Counted from the stretch's first letter, positions 5,667 to 13,920 are shown. The stretch is 31,314 nucleotides of DNA from a virus (IMGVR_UViG_3300007538_000106:1-31314), one strand, 5' to 3'. The notes: generated from the letters alone by a model not told the origin. Translations and numbers: made by a program.

Positions 5667-5707
5667 GTTAAAATATATAATTAGTTAAACCGATTAAATA
5701 AAATAAA

Positions 5708-5944
5708 ATGAGAATATATAATATAATTACAATAGTAAAAGAACATAGTAAAGCCAAAGAGCAAGTTAAAAAAGATACTGTAATATTAGCCGATAATGAT
5801 GATTTAGATGAATTTATACAAATGATGTATGGATGTTGGTTTGATGTAATTAGCTTTGAATACGAAGAGGCTAATATGGTACATATAAGCAAGAACTATA
5901 TAAAACAAGAAGCATTGAAAGTAATGGAAGTAAGGTTTAATTAA
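5708..5944 (+). CDS. Hypothetical protein, 78 aa
   Basis: Soluble protein with a mixed alpha/beta look: a short strand (RIYNIITIV), a charged helix, an acidic turn (ADNDDLDE), then a hydrophobic strand with FDVISFEYE. No family recognised. The leader CGATTAAATAAAATAAA is of the island type. It is followed by a perfect 9-base inverted repeat. Confidence 0.6.
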   Translation: MRIYNIITIVKEHSKAKEQVKKDTVILADNDDLDEFIQMMYGCWFDVISFEYEEANMVHISKNYIKQEALKVMEVRFN

Positions 5945-5955
5945 TTATATATAGT

Positions 5956-5984
5956 GTTGTAAAATCGTTTTAATGTTTTACAAC
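5956..5984. repeat. Perfect inverted repeat in spacer
   Basis: GTTGTAAAA (5956-5964) and TTTTACAAC (5976-5984) are exact complements around an 11-base loop. The hairpin lies between the gene ending at 5944 and the one starting at 6030. It lacks a T-run, so it is a spacer palindrome rather than a clear terminator. Confidence 0.6.
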
Positions 5985-6029
5985 TGATTAGTACATAAAA
6001 TAGTAACGGGTTAAAAAACTAAAAACATT

Positions 6030-6263
6030 ATGAGTGAACTAAGAAAAAAACAAAAAGAAGTTAAAGAACTTATTATAAATGAATATAGTATTGTTGTTAG
6101 CCAAAAGTGGTTTAATAAGTACGTATATCATTATGCAAAATGCACACCTTTAGAAAATATAACAATGTATGAAGCATTAGACCGTATAATTAATGACCCT
6201 TCTTCTTTTGTTTTTTTTATATATGGTATGAGAGCTGAATTTGTAAATAAGAAAATGAAGTAG
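6030..6263 (+). CDS. Hypothetical protein, 77 aa
   Basis: Charged, mainly helical protein starting MSELRKKQKEVKELI, with several aromatic residues in the middle (WFNKYVYHYAK). No motif or family recognised. Its TAG stop is the first triplet of the second exact copy of the 24-base spacer repeat. Confidence 0.6.
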   Translation: MSELRKKQKEVKELIINEYSIVVSQKWFNKYVYHYAKCTPLENITMYEALDRIINDPSSFVFFIYGMRAEFVNKKMK

Positions 6264-6284
6264 TTATTTTTTATGTACATAGTT
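6261..6284 (+). repeat. Dispersed spacer repeat, copy 4
   Basis: Exact 24-base match to 4162-4185, again beginning at a stop codon. The two genes it follows (ending 4164 and 6263) are not related in sequence, so the repeat has moved or been exchanged independently of the genes. Confidence 0.8.
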
Positions 6285-6323
6285 ATATGGCAAAGCGAAC
6301 AGTTAAATTTTAATATCGTAAAA

Positions 6324-6467
6324 ATGAATAGATTTAGTATAAAATATTTAGACAAAATAAAAAAGATTGATGGTTATTACTTGAGATTTAAAGTAAACTT
6401 TAATGGTGAAGAAACCATAACAGAAGAAAAAGAAACTGCAAGATTGAGAAAATTTAATTGCATATAA
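6324..6467 (+). CDS. Hypothetical protein, 47 aa
   Basis: From ATG 6324 the product begins MNRFSIKYLDKIKKIDGYYL and contains a beta-hairpin-like stretch (YYLRFKVNFNGEETI). The frame is open back to 6273, but the leader AATTTTAATATCGTAAAA directly before 6324 matches, with two differences in 21 positions, the leader at 5209-5229 before another gene, so the shorter start is chosen. Function unknown. Confidence 0.5.
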   Translation: MNRFSIKYLDKIKKIDGYYLRFKVNFNGEETITEEKETARLRKFNCI

Positions 6468-6479
6468 CTTTAGCAGTAT

Positions 6480-6539
6480 ATGAGTAGAAAAAGTTTTAAA
6501 AATGCAAATGGCGATAGCCAAATATTTATAACAATATGA
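6480..6539 (+). CDS. Possible 19-residue leader peptide overlapping the mom-like start
   Basis: ATG 6480 lies in the recurring AGTATATG motif and opens a frame encoding MSRKSFKNANGDSQIFITI. Its TGA stop (6537-6539) overlaps the ATG of the mom-like gene (6536) as ATGA. Such an overlap usually couples translation of the second gene to the first. The frame also covers a small hairpin, TGGC-GATA-GCCA (6509-6520). Whether it is translated cannot be told from sequence. Confidence 0.35.
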   Translation: MSRKSFKNANGDSQIFITI

Positions 6540-7231
6540 AAGGATATATTTACAGCGACCAAATACCGATGTTTGGACACAAAGACATAATTGGTTATGG
6601 AACTAAAGATTTTTATGTTATTGAAATACCTAAACAAATAAGCAAAGACATAATTATAAAAAACCATTATTCTCATAAAGTTTGTAATGATGCAACAACA
6701 CATATACATTTAGGATGTTATATTGACGGTGAATTACTTGGTGTTTTACAGTTTGGCTATGCTATGAACCCTCAAAGTTGTGATTCTGTTGTAACTGGAA
6801 CTGAATTAAATCAATATAAAGAACTTAATAGAATGTGGTTTGATGATAAAGCAGAAAAAAACACAGAAAGTAAAGCAATAAGTTATAGCATAAAATATAT
6901 TAAAGGTAAATATAAGACTGTTAAATGGATTCAGAGTTTTGCTGATGAACGTTGTGGTTGTTTAGGAATAGTTTATCAAGCTGCTAATTTCAGTTATTTT
7001 GGTGAACATACAAGTGTTTTTTGGAATTTTGAGGGAGAAATATATCACAATAGTAGAATAACAAACGGGAAAAGAAATAAAAAATCAGAGTTGGAACAAA
7101 GAGGTTTTAATGAAAAAGCTGTAAAAGAAGAATTAAGACAATTTAGATACATATACTTTTTAGATAAAAGTTGGAAACAAAAGTGTACTAAAAAAGAACA
7201 ACCTTATTTAAAGCATTACAATAATGATTAA
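6536..7231 (+). CDS. mom: Mom-like DNA modification protein (GNAT-fold)
   Basis: Resembles the Mom family of phage Mu, which converts adenine in phage DNA to a carbamoylmethyl derivative and so blocks restriction. Visible family features in order: NHYSHK (about 43-48); a substrate-fold strand pair LGCYIDGELLGVLQFG (59-74); ELNRMW (96-101); a helix with NTESKAISYSIKYI (109-122); WIQSFADERCG (131-141); and IVYQAANFSYFG (145-156). The C-terminal 60 residues are basic. Length, 231 aa, matches the family. The gene sits alone as the only recognisable enzyme in an island of tiny genes, preceded by a 19-codon ORF overlapping its start and followed by a large palindrome. Family assignment is fairly firm; the exact base modification is inferred. 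Confidence 0.8.
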   Translation: MKGYIYSDQIPMFGHKDIIGYGTKDFYVIEIPKQISKDIIIKNHYSHKVCNDATTHIHLGCYIDGELLGVLQFGYAMNPQSCDSVVTGTELNQYKELNRMWFDDKAEKNTESKAISYSIKYIKGKYKTVKWIQSFADERCGCLGIVYQAANFSYFGEHTSVFWNFEGEIYHNSRITNGKRNKKSELEQRGFNEKAVKEELRQFRYIYFLDKSWKQKCTKKEQPYLKHYNND

Positions 7232-7242
7232 GTAATTAAAAA

Positions 7243-7370
7243 AGCGCAAAGGCGAAAACTTTTTTTACTTATATGCGCTGTTGGTTGCCCGATAGGGTTT
7301 ATAGTTTTTGGCTATCATTTACAGATAAACGGTTTGAGAATCATCAGCCAAAAATTACAACCAACGCATA
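7243..7370. repeat. Large imperfect palindrome after the mom-like gene
   Basis: TATGCG (7272-7277) and TTGGTTG (7281-7287) pair with CAACCAA and CGCATA (7358-7370), giving 13 pairs with a 3-base bulge on the left. Inside, TTTTTGGCT (7305-7313) pairs exactly with AGCCAAAAA (7346-7354). A mini hairpin CCC-GATA-GGG lies at 7288-7297. Upstream AGCGCA (7243-7248) could instead pair with TGCGCT (7274-7279), an alternative fold. The whole gap 7232-7407 has no gene. Size and bulges recall integron attC sites, but the conserved attC end boxes are not seen. Confidence 0.65.
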
Positions 7371-7407
7371 CTAATAAAATAAGTTTTAATTAAATAAACA
7401 ACAAACA

Positions 7408-7710
7408 ATGAAAGATTTAAAAGAAATAGTAAAAAGATTAGATAGTTTAGGTACTGAACTTTATAATAGGTTTGGAAGTGATAGTTATTTGCTAAGATGT
7501 GATTTACACGACATAAAAGCTGACTTACTTAAAATTGATTTTATTAGTAGTTCTAAAGTAGTTTTAACAGAAACACAAGATAATTGTTTAGAGTTAAGAA
7601 AAGAGATTTTAGAATTTATGGAAGCTAATAATTACTTTATAAGCACATTAAAAACCAAAAAAAATGCGATAGGTATCGTAGATAGTTACCTAAAGAATTA
7701 CAAAGGTTAA
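7408..7710 (+). CDS. Hypothetical protein, 100 aa
   Basis: Helical soluble protein starting MKDLKEIVKRLDSLGTELYN, with heptad-like spacing of hydrophobic residues in the first 30 positions. No family recognised. The leader TAATTAAATAAACAACAAAC is of the island type. Its first residues resemble those of the very short ORF at 4878. Confidence 0.6.
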   Translation: MKDLKEIVKRLDSLGTELYNRFGSDSYLLRCDLHDIKADLLKIDFISSSKVVLTETQDNCLELRKEILEFMEANNYFISTLKTKKNAIGIVDSYLKNYKG

Positions 7711-7790
7711 TATTACGTGAACTACGGATATAAAACACATAAAAACACATAACTACTTAATAATCAACGATAAATAGTTCCAAACTAAAA
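7711..7790. repeat. Spacer with short tandem repeat
   Basis: The 80-base gap holds a near-perfect tandem AAAACACAT (7732-7740) then AAAAACACAT (7741-7750), and facing segments AACTA (near 7751) and TAGTT (near 7774). No gene or clear promoter is seen. Confidence 0.4.
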
Positions 7791-8066
7791 ATGAAAGACT
7801 ATTCGATTTTGTACATAAAAAAATGGAAAATAAAAGGCTTTGATGACTATTATTTTACAACTGATAAAAAACTTTTTAATTATCGAACTAATAGGTTTTC
7901 AAAAAAAAGAGTAAAGAAATATTCAATAGGATATACTTTAAACGGAAAATTTTATATTTTAAAGAAATTAAAAGAATTAACTTCATTAATTGAATATAAA
8001 AATTATGATTTGTCAGATCATAACTCAGTTAGAAGGCTGTATGAATTTTTATCAAAAGCATCTTAG
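7791..8066 (+). CDS. Hypothetical basic protein, 91 aa
   Basis: Lys-rich protein with repeated aromatic-basic strands (WKIKGFDDYYFTTDKKLFNY, then KKYSIGYTLNGKFYILKKLK). The pattern recalls the small NUMOD-type modules that bind DNA in homing endonucleases and phage proteins, with no nuclease motif. It is the last gene before the packaging and head genes and is followed by a promoter-like element. Function is inferred only weakly. Confidence 0.55.
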   Translation: MKDYSILYIKKWKIKGFDDYYFTTDKKLFNYRTNRFSKKRVKKYSIGYTLNGKFYILKKLKELTSLIEYKNYDLSDHNSVRRLYEFLSKAS

Positions 8067-8083
8067 TTTTAACTAAAAAAATG

Positions 8084-8091
8084 TAACTTTG
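8084..8091 (+). promoter_or_regulatory. Promoter -7 box before the structural genes
   Basis: TAACTTTG matches TAnnTTTG, and the same octamer precedes the holin-like gene (25140-25147). A second candidate, TATATTTA (8123-8130), lies 24 bases before the terminase start with a T-rich box (GTTTTTTT) at 8102-8109. One or both probably drive the late operon from 8147 onward. Confidence 0.45.
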
Positions 8092-8146
8092 AAATAAAAT
8101 AGTTTTTTTGCTAAATTTTAACTATATTTACACATTAACTATATTA

Positions 8147-8545
8147 ATGGCAGGTAAATTAGGAAATAAAAATGCGGAATGGTTAACAGAAGAAGAAGCT
8201 TTGTCTATATTAGATAGGGCTTTTGGTGTTGTTTCTAACGACTGTTACTTCTTATCTGATGTTGCTGATAAATGCGATACTTATAGAGAACAGTTTAATT
8301 ATATTGCTAATAAATTTAAAGATGATAAAATCGTTTTTAACGCTATAAAAAGACTTACTAATAAATGTGAATCAATTGTTGTTGATAAAACAGCTAAAGG
8401 AGATATAAATGTAGCATTAGGCATATTTGTATTAAAATCTTATCACGGTTTAATAGAAACGTCTAAAATGCAACACGAAGGAGGTGATACTGATAAGCCA
8501 GTAACTATTATTAATTTAGGTAATGGAGTTAAACCAAATGAATGA
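8147..8545 (+). CDS. terS: Terminase small subunit-like protein
   Basis: From ATG 8147 the product starts MAGKLGNKNAEWLTEEEA, the typical opening of Bacteroidota phage terminase small subunits, which recognise phage DNA and hand it to the large subunit. The rest is helical, with a central region (NVALGIFVLKSYHG) and a flexible end rich in Gly, Asp and Pro. The frame is open back to 8108, but those extra 13 residues cover a promoter-like stretch, so the internal ATG is chosen. It overlaps the terminase large subunit gene by four bases (ATGA). Assignment rests on the opening motif and position. Confidence 0.75.
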   Translation: MAGKLGNKNAEWLTEEEALSILDRAFGVVSNDCYFLSDVADKCDTYREQFNYIANKFKDDKIVFNAIKRLTNKCESIVVDKTAKGDINVALGIFVLKSYHGLIETSKMQHEGGDTDKPVTIINLGNGVKPNE

Positions 8546-9930
8546 AACTATTACCAAAACAAGAACACGCAGTTTATTATTTAAAAGATAATACAACAAA
8601 AGAATTAGTTTATGGAGGTGCTGCTGGAGGAGGTAAGAGTGCTTTAGAAGTATTAAAGTTAATTGAAAATTGTTATTTATATCCTGGTTCAAGATGGTTA
8701 CTTGGAAGGGCTAAATTGAAATCATTAAAAGAAACCACATTAAATACGTTCTTTGAATTAACATCTAAATTAGGGATATCGAATCAATTTAACTATAATT
8801 CTCAAAGTAATGTTATTACGTTTGATAATGGTAGTGAGATACTTTTAAAAGACTTATTTTTATATCCAAGTGATCCAAACTTTGATAGTTTAGGTTCTTT
8901 AGAGATAACAGGAGCTTTTATAGATGAGTGTAATCAATGCGTTTATAAGGCTTGGCAAATAGTATTAAGTAGATGTAGATACTTACTTACAAAGTGGGAT
9001 ATTCACGGAGAGGAAACTAAAAGTATGAAAGTACTTAAAGTAAATTTTGAGGGAATACCTATTTTATGGTTAAACTCTAAAGGTGAAGAAACTCCTGGAT
9101 TAATACCAAAGATTGTTGGAACTTGCAACCCTACAAAGGGATGGGTTTATAAAGAGTTTTACAAGCCCGATAGAGATGGTACATTGCCAAATCATAGAAA
9201 GTTTATAAAGGCATTACCAACAGATAATCCATACTTACCAAAGAGTTATTTAGATTCTTTATTAAGTTTAGATAAGAATAGTAAGGAGCGTTTATACTAT
9301 GGTAATTGGGAACATGATAATGATCCAGCAACATTAATAGATACTGATAGTATTGCAGATTATTTTGGAGCTGATCACGTTAAAGCAGAAGGTGATAAGT
9401 ATATGACTATTGATGTAGCACGAAAAGGAAAAGATAATACAGTATTTAGAGTTTGGCACGGTTGGAAAGTTATACATAGATACGCAATTGATAAGAGTGG
9501 TTTAGATGAAGTAGTTAGAAAGGCTAAACAATTACAAGGAAAATATAACATACCTTTAAGTCATATAATAGCGGATGAAGATGGAGTTGGTGGTGGTGTG
9601 GTTGATTTCTTAAAGTGTAAAGGTTTTGTAAACGGTTCAAGAGCTTTAAATGATGAGAATTTTAACAACCTAAAGAGCCAATGCGGTTATAAAATGGCTC
9701 AAAAGATAGTTAATAGAGAAGTAGGTGAAATAGTAGTTGAAAGTGAAGTTATTACTATTACAAGTGAAGAAATGGAACAGGTTAAGCAAAAGGACATTGA
9801 TAAGGATGGTAAGATTGCTTTAGTTAGTAAAGATATAGTTAAACAAATGATAGGAAGATCACCAGATGAGTGGGATAGTATAATGATGAGATACTGGTTT
9901 GAATTAACACCAAAAATGTTTATGTTTTAA
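8542..9930 (+). CDS. terL: Terminase large subunit
   Basis: The DNA-packaging motor. N-terminal ATPase: Walker A GGAAGGGKS at residues 25-33, Walker B ITGAFIDEC with D128 and E129, and a coupling motif GTCNP (193-197). C-terminal RNase H-like nuclease: first acidic residue D291 in YMTIDVARKGKDNT, second acidic cluster in IIADEDGVGGGVVD (D345-D347), with a later aspartate near the C-terminus in SPDEWDS. At 462 aa it is of normal size and looks intact. It starts inside the small-subunit stop and ends two bases before the portal gene. Confidence 0.95.
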   Translation: MKLLPKQEHAVYYLKDNTTKELVYGGAAGGGKSALEVLKLIENCYLYPGSRWLLGRAKLKSLKETTLNTFFELTSKLGISNQFNYNSQSNVITFDNGSEILLKDLFLYPSDPNFDSLGSLEITGAFIDECNQCVYKAWQIVLSRCRYLLTKWDIHGEETKSMKVLKVNFEGIPILWLNSKGEETPGLIPKIVGTCNPTKGWVYKEFYKPDRDGTLPNHRKFIKALPTDNPYLPKSYLDSLLSLDKNSKERLYYGNWEHDNDPATLIDTDSIADYFGADHVKAEGDKYMTIDVARKGKDNTVFRVWHGWKVIHRYAIDKSGLDEVVRKAKQLQGKYNIPLSHIIADEDGVGGGVVDFLKCKGFVNGSRALNDENFNNLKSQCGYKMAQKIVNREVGEIVVESEVITITSEEMEQVKQKDIDKDGKIALVSKDIVKQMIGRSPDEWDSIMMRYWFELTPKMFMF

Positions 9931-9932
9931 AA

Positions 9933-11315
9933 ATGGCAAATATATTTAGTAGATTATTCAAAAATCCTAATATTAATAAATTCAATCAATCGTTTTTATT
10001 TAATTGGGGTGGAGAAAATACAACATACGATACAGACGCACCAACATATTTAGATAGTGGATATAACTATAATAGTGTTGTATTTTCTGTTATTAACCAA
10101 CAAGCAACTAAAACAGCATCAATCCCTTATTATATACGTAAAATAAAGGATAAAGGAGCAAAGAATAAATTAAATATTCTAACTAACGCTACTAAGAACA
10201 ATCTAACACCACAGCAACAAGTTAAAAAGGCTATTTTAGAGAATAAAGCGTATGAAGATAATGAATTAGTAATGCCTTTAGAAAGACCTAATGCTACTCA
10301 AAGCTGGTCTGAATTTCACGCTTTATATAAGACCTTTTACGCATTAACTGGTAACGTTTATATTTATATGTTAATGCCAGAGGATGGAATGAATAGTGGT
10401 ATTCCTATTGCTATTTATCTATTGCCTTCTCATTTAATGAAGATAGTATTGAAAAAAGATACTTCTTTGTTGGGTGTTGAAAGTCCAATTAAAGGATATA
10501 TGTTAATTGAAGGCAAACAATATATAGAATTTGAAGCCGATAAGATAATTCATATTAAAACATCTAATCCTAACTATGATGAAAATGGTGAACATTTATA
10601 TGGTCAAAGCAGATTAAAAGCAGCTTTAAGGAACTTGCAAAGTTCTAATAAGGCAATTGACCTTAATATTAAAACATTGCAATCTGGTGGTGCTTTTGGA
10701 TTTATTCACGGTAAAACAATTGCTTTTACTCCAGAACAAGCAAAAGAGGTTAAGGAGCGTTTAAAAGAAATGAATAGTAGCACAGAAGATTTAGCAAAGA
10801 TTGCTGGATTAAGTGCTGAGGTTGCTTTTACAAGAGTTAATTTAACTACTGACGAACTAAAGCCTTTTGACTTTCTTAAATACGATCAAAAACAAATATG
10901 TAATGTTTTAGGATGGTCTGACGCTTTATTAAATAATGATGATGGAGGAAAATATGATAAGCAATTACAAGAGCAAAAAAGGGTTGTAGTAGATAATATA
11001 CAACCAGATTTAATACCGTTACAACAGGCTTTTAATAAGTATTTCTTGCCTAAATTTAAAGGTTATAAAAATACTGAATTAGTTTATGATATAAGTGAAT
11101 TACCAGAGATGCAACAAGATACTAAAACAATGGTGGATTGGTGTATTTTACTTTTAGATAGAGGTGTTTTAAATAGAAATGAAGTTAGAGATATTGTAAC
11201 ATTTGATAAGATTGAAGATGCTAATATGGAAATTTACACAGTTGCAGCCGATCTATTAACATTAAGTGAAGCGATTGAAAGTGATTTTAATATAGAGCCA
11301 CCTATTAATGGCTAA
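9933..11315 (+). CDS. Portal protein (HK97-like family)
   Basis: Forms the dodecameric ring at one vertex through which DNA enters and the tail attaches. The 460-aa size, position straight after the terminase, an N-terminal clip/wing pattern with repeated NSVVFSVINQQATKTASIPYY, a central stretch GNVYIYMLMP followed by DKIIHIKTSNPNYD, and the helical region with the conserved-looking phrase GWSDALLNNDDGGKYD support the HK97-type portal family. It overlaps the next gene by 8 bases. Confidence 0.9.
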   Translation: MANIFSRLFKNPNINKFNQSFLFNWGGENTTYDTDAPTYLDSGYNYNSVVFSVINQQATKTASIPYYIRKIKDKGAKNKLNILTNATKNNLTPQQQVKKAILENKAYEDNELVMPLERPNATQSWSEFHALYKTFYALTGNVYIYMLMPEDGMNSGIPIAIYLLPSHLMKIVLKKDTSLLGVESPIKGYMLIEGKQYIEFEADKIIHIKTSNPNYDENGEHLYGQSRLKAALRNLQSSNKAIDLNIKTLQSGGAFGFIHGKTIAFTPEQAKEVKERLKEMNSSTEDLAKIAGLSAEVAFTRVNLTTDELKPFDFLKYDQKQICNVLGWSDALLNNDDGGKYDKQLQEQKRVVVDNIQPDLIPLQQAFNKYFLPKFKGYKNTELVYDISELPEMQQDTKTMVDWCILLLDRGVLNRNEVRDIVTFDKIEDANMEIYTVAADLLTLSEAIESDFNIEPPING

Positions 11316-12126
11316 TATTACTAAATACAGGCAAAAGTGGCTTAAATACCATAATAGTTATGAGAAAAGAGCTTATAAGGAATTAAGAAAGGTATTTAAG
11401 AAATGGAATAATACAATTATAAATATTGAATTTAAAGAAAGTGATATTAAAAGCCAATTATTAAGCTCAATAAGTTCAGAAGATATGTATCAAGCATATT
11501 TCGCTATTTATTACGGAATTGGTTTAATTCACGGTCAAAGAGTAGGAAAGTTCATTAACATAGAATTAGAAAAGTCATTTACATTAGCTGATTTTATAGC
11601 TTTGTTTGAACGTAATTTACCAATGTTTTTAAGAAATTACGGAATAACAAGAATACAACAAGTTCATCAATCATATTTAGATGATGTTTTTGAGTTGTTT
11701 AATGAAAGGTTATTAAACGGTAAAACATTAAAAGAAACAACTGATGAAGTGTTTGGATTGTTACGTTCACCACGTTTCTATAAATGGCAAGCCGAAAGGA
11801 TTGCAAGAACTGAAACAACAGGAGCAGCAAACTATGCAGCAACCCAAAGCGGTAACGTTAGCGGTTTTGTAATGGAGAAGCAATGGATAAGTGCAACAGA
11901 TGCAAGAACAAGAAGAAAGCCAAAAGCAAACTTTGACCATTTAGAAATGAACGGTAAAAGAGTAGGTTTAAAAGATGATTTTATCTTTAATCCTAATAGT
12001 TTAAGAGCTGATGCTTTAGGTTATCCAGGAGACCCAAAAGGATTAGCAGGAAATGTAATTAATTGTAGATGTACGGTTGCAGTAGTACCGAAAAGAGATA
12101 AAAAAGGAAATTTAATAAGAATATAA
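11308..12126 (+). CDS. MuF-like minor head protein (SPP1 gp7 family)
   Basis: The C-terminal half carries the family signature: KWQAERIARTETTGAANYA, then W-ISATDARTRRKPKANFDH, and the ending with GNVINCRCTVAVVP, typical of MuF/SPP1 gp7 domains. These proteins bind the portal and are packaged in small numbers into the head. The N-terminal half is a basic helical arm (MANITKYRQKWLKYHNSYEK). There is no toxin or other domain added at the C-terminus, as sometimes occurs. Confidence 0.9.
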   Translation: MANITKYRQKWLKYHNSYEKRAYKELRKVFKKWNNTIINIEFKESDIKSQLLSSISSEDMYQAYFAIYYGIGLIHGQRVGKFINIELEKSFTLADFIALFERNLPMFLRNYGITRIQQVHQSYLDDVFELFNERLLNGKTLKETTDEVFGLLRSPRFYKWQAERIARTETTGAANYAATQSGNVSGFVMEKQWISATDARTRRKPKANFDHLEMNGKRVGLKDDFIFNPNSLRADALGYPGDPKGLAGNVINCRCTVAVVPKRDKKGNLIRI

Positions 12127-12130
12127 TAAT

Positions 12131-12790
12131 ATGGAATTTAAGCAAATAAGTTACGATTTAAAAGAACTTGACGAAGCAAAAGGAGTTGTTATAGCGTACG
12201 CTAATGCTTATGACTTTAAAGATAGTGATGGCGATATTTCGGCACAAGGTAGTTTTGATAAAACAGTTAGCGAAAACTTTAAACGTATTCGCGTACTAAA
12301 AGATCATAACCCTACTATGATGATAGGTGTCCCATTGTCTATTGACACAAAAGATAGTTACGGTTTGTTAACTACATCTCAATTTAATATGAATAAGCCT
12401 TTAGGAAAGGATATGTTCACTGATGTTAAATTAATGCACGAGAACGGTTTAAATGCTGAATTAAGCATAGGTTACCAAGTATTGGCAAGAGATCAAAAAA
12501 ACAAAGCTATTATTAAAGAGTATAAATTAATGGAATACTCATTTCTTTCAAGTTGGGCTGCTAATGAATTAAGTACAGTTCAAGGGATAAAAGGAATAAA
12601 AGGACATTATGGAATAATGGAATTGATAGAAAAAAGCTACAATTTAGATTATTCAGACGAAAGATTAAAACAAATAGAAACAATATTAAAAGCACTTAGC
12701 AATAAAGAGCCGTTAGAAACTAACACTCCTAAGATTGAGCCGCTAACAGATAATCAAATTATTAACGAATTTATTAAAACATTAAAATAA
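12131..12790 (+). CDS. Prohead maturation protease (HK97 family, U35)
   Basis: Serine protease that trims scaffold and capsid N-termini during head maturation. The family pattern is clear: GVVIAYANAYDFKDSDGD near the start, the catalytic His59 in VLKDHNP, a strand with SFDKTVSENFKRI, and the catalytic Ser112 in NAELSIGYQV. The C-terminal tail after about residue 160 is charged and helical. It ends at the first base of the capsid start codon (TAATG). Confidence 0.9.
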   Translation: MEFKQISYDLKELDEAKGVVIAYANAYDFKDSDGDISAQGSFDKTVSENFKRIRVLKDHNPTMMIGVPLSIDTKDSYGLLTTSQFNMNKPLGKDMFTDVKLMHENGLNAELSIGYQVLARDQKNKAIIKEYKLMEYSFLSSWAANELSTVQGIKGIKGHYGIMELIEKSYNLDYSDERLKQIETILKALSNKEPLETNTPKIEPLTDNQIINEFIKTLK

Positions 12791-13920
12791 TGGAATTAAA
12801 AGAACAATTAGAGGCTTTAACCGTAAAATTAGAAGGTAAGTCTAAAGAAGAAGTAAAAACTGCTATTGAAGCGTTTGAAACTAAAAATAAAGAATCAATT
12901 GATTTAGCTGTAAAAGCTGTTCAAGATGAAATGCAAACAAAATTAGATGCTATTCAAGCACACGCTGATAAATTAGATGTGAAGCTACAAGAGAAATCTA
13001 AAAAAGAATTATCTAAAGGTGATGCTATAAAAGCTGCAATTACTGAAAATATTGATAAAATAAAATCGGTAAAAAAAGGTGCTGCTGTTGAAATTAAAGC
13101 AGTTGGAGATATGGGTACTGCTAATCTTACTGGTGATGCTCCAAGAGATTACAACTTTGATGTAGTTACTTTTCCTAATCAAAAAGTTAACGTTTCTGAT
13201 TTAGTTGGCAATGTAATGATTGAGGGCGGAACTTATACGTTCACACGTGAGGTTGTAGGTGAAGGATCTATTTCAACACAAACAGAAGGAAGTTCTAAAA
13301 CTCAAATTGATTACGATTTCTTAAATGTTGATGTTAGTACTGATTTCTTAGCTGGGTTTGCTCGTTATTCTAAGAAAATGAAAAATAACCTTCCTTACTT
13401 AGAATCTTTTGTGCCTAAAGTATTGAGAAGAGATTATGCAAAGGCTGAAAATGCTAATTTTAACGCTCGTTTAATTGCTGAGGCTACGGCATCTACTGAA
13501 ATTATCACAGGACAAAATAAAGTTGAAATGCTTATTGCTGAAATAGCTAAATTAGATGGTTTAGATAGAGATGTTAATGCTATCGTAATGACACCAGCAG
13601 ATTATTGGGACATTTTAGTTACTGAAAAATCAACAGGAGCTGGATATGGTTTACCTGGTATTGTTTCTTTAGATGGTGGAGTATTAAGAATTAATGGGAT
13701 TCCTTTATTAAAAGCTACTTGGGTAACTGCTAATAAGTACTTTGTTGCTGACTGGTCACGTATCAATAAAATAACAACAGAAGGACTTTCTTTAGATTTT
13801 AGTGAAGAAGAAGGTACAAACTTTGTTAAAAATCAAATTACTGCAAGAATTGAAGCACAAGTTGCTTTAGCTGTTGAAGATAAATTGAGTATTGTTTACG
13901 GTGACTTTACTGCTGTATAG
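12790..13920 (+). CDS. Major capsid protein (HK97 fold) with N-terminal delta domain
   Basis: Residues 1 to about 75 form a long charged coiled-coil region (EALTVKLEGKSKEEVKTAIE and following), the delta domain that acts as built-in scaffold and is removed by the upstream protease. The rest follows the HK97 fold: VNVSDLVGNVMIEGGTYTF, a central SKKMKNNLPYLESFVP, and the C-terminal DRDVNAIVMTPADYWDI and VALAVEDKLSIVYGDF strands. At 376 aa it is a normal size. A strong hairpin follows the stop, consistent with high expression relative to downstream genes. Confidence 0.92.
   Translation: MELKEQLEALTVKLEGKSKEEVKTAIEAFETKNKESIDLAVKAVQDEMQTKLDAIQAHADKLDVKLQEKSKKELSKGDAIKAAITENIDKIKSVKKGAAVEIKAVGDMGTANLTGDAPRDYNFDVVTFPNQKVNVSDLVGNVMIEGGTYTFTREVVGEGSISTQTEGSSKTQIDYDFLNVDVSTDFLAGFARYSKKMKNNLPYLESFVPKVLRRDYAKAENANFNARLIAEATASTEIITGQNKVEMLIAEIAKLDGLDRDVNAIVMTPADYWDILVTEKSTGAGYGLPGIVSLDGGVLRINGIPLLKATWVTANKYFVADWSRINKITTEGLSLDFSEEEGTNFVKNQITARIEAQVALAVEDKLSIVYGDFTAV

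Noticed and set aside
7272-7370. Integron attC site
   Set aside because: Size and bulged pairing fit, but the arms have GTTGG on the left and CCAAC on the right, and the RYYYAAC and GTTRRRY end boxes in the required order are absent. No integron integrase gene is in the window.
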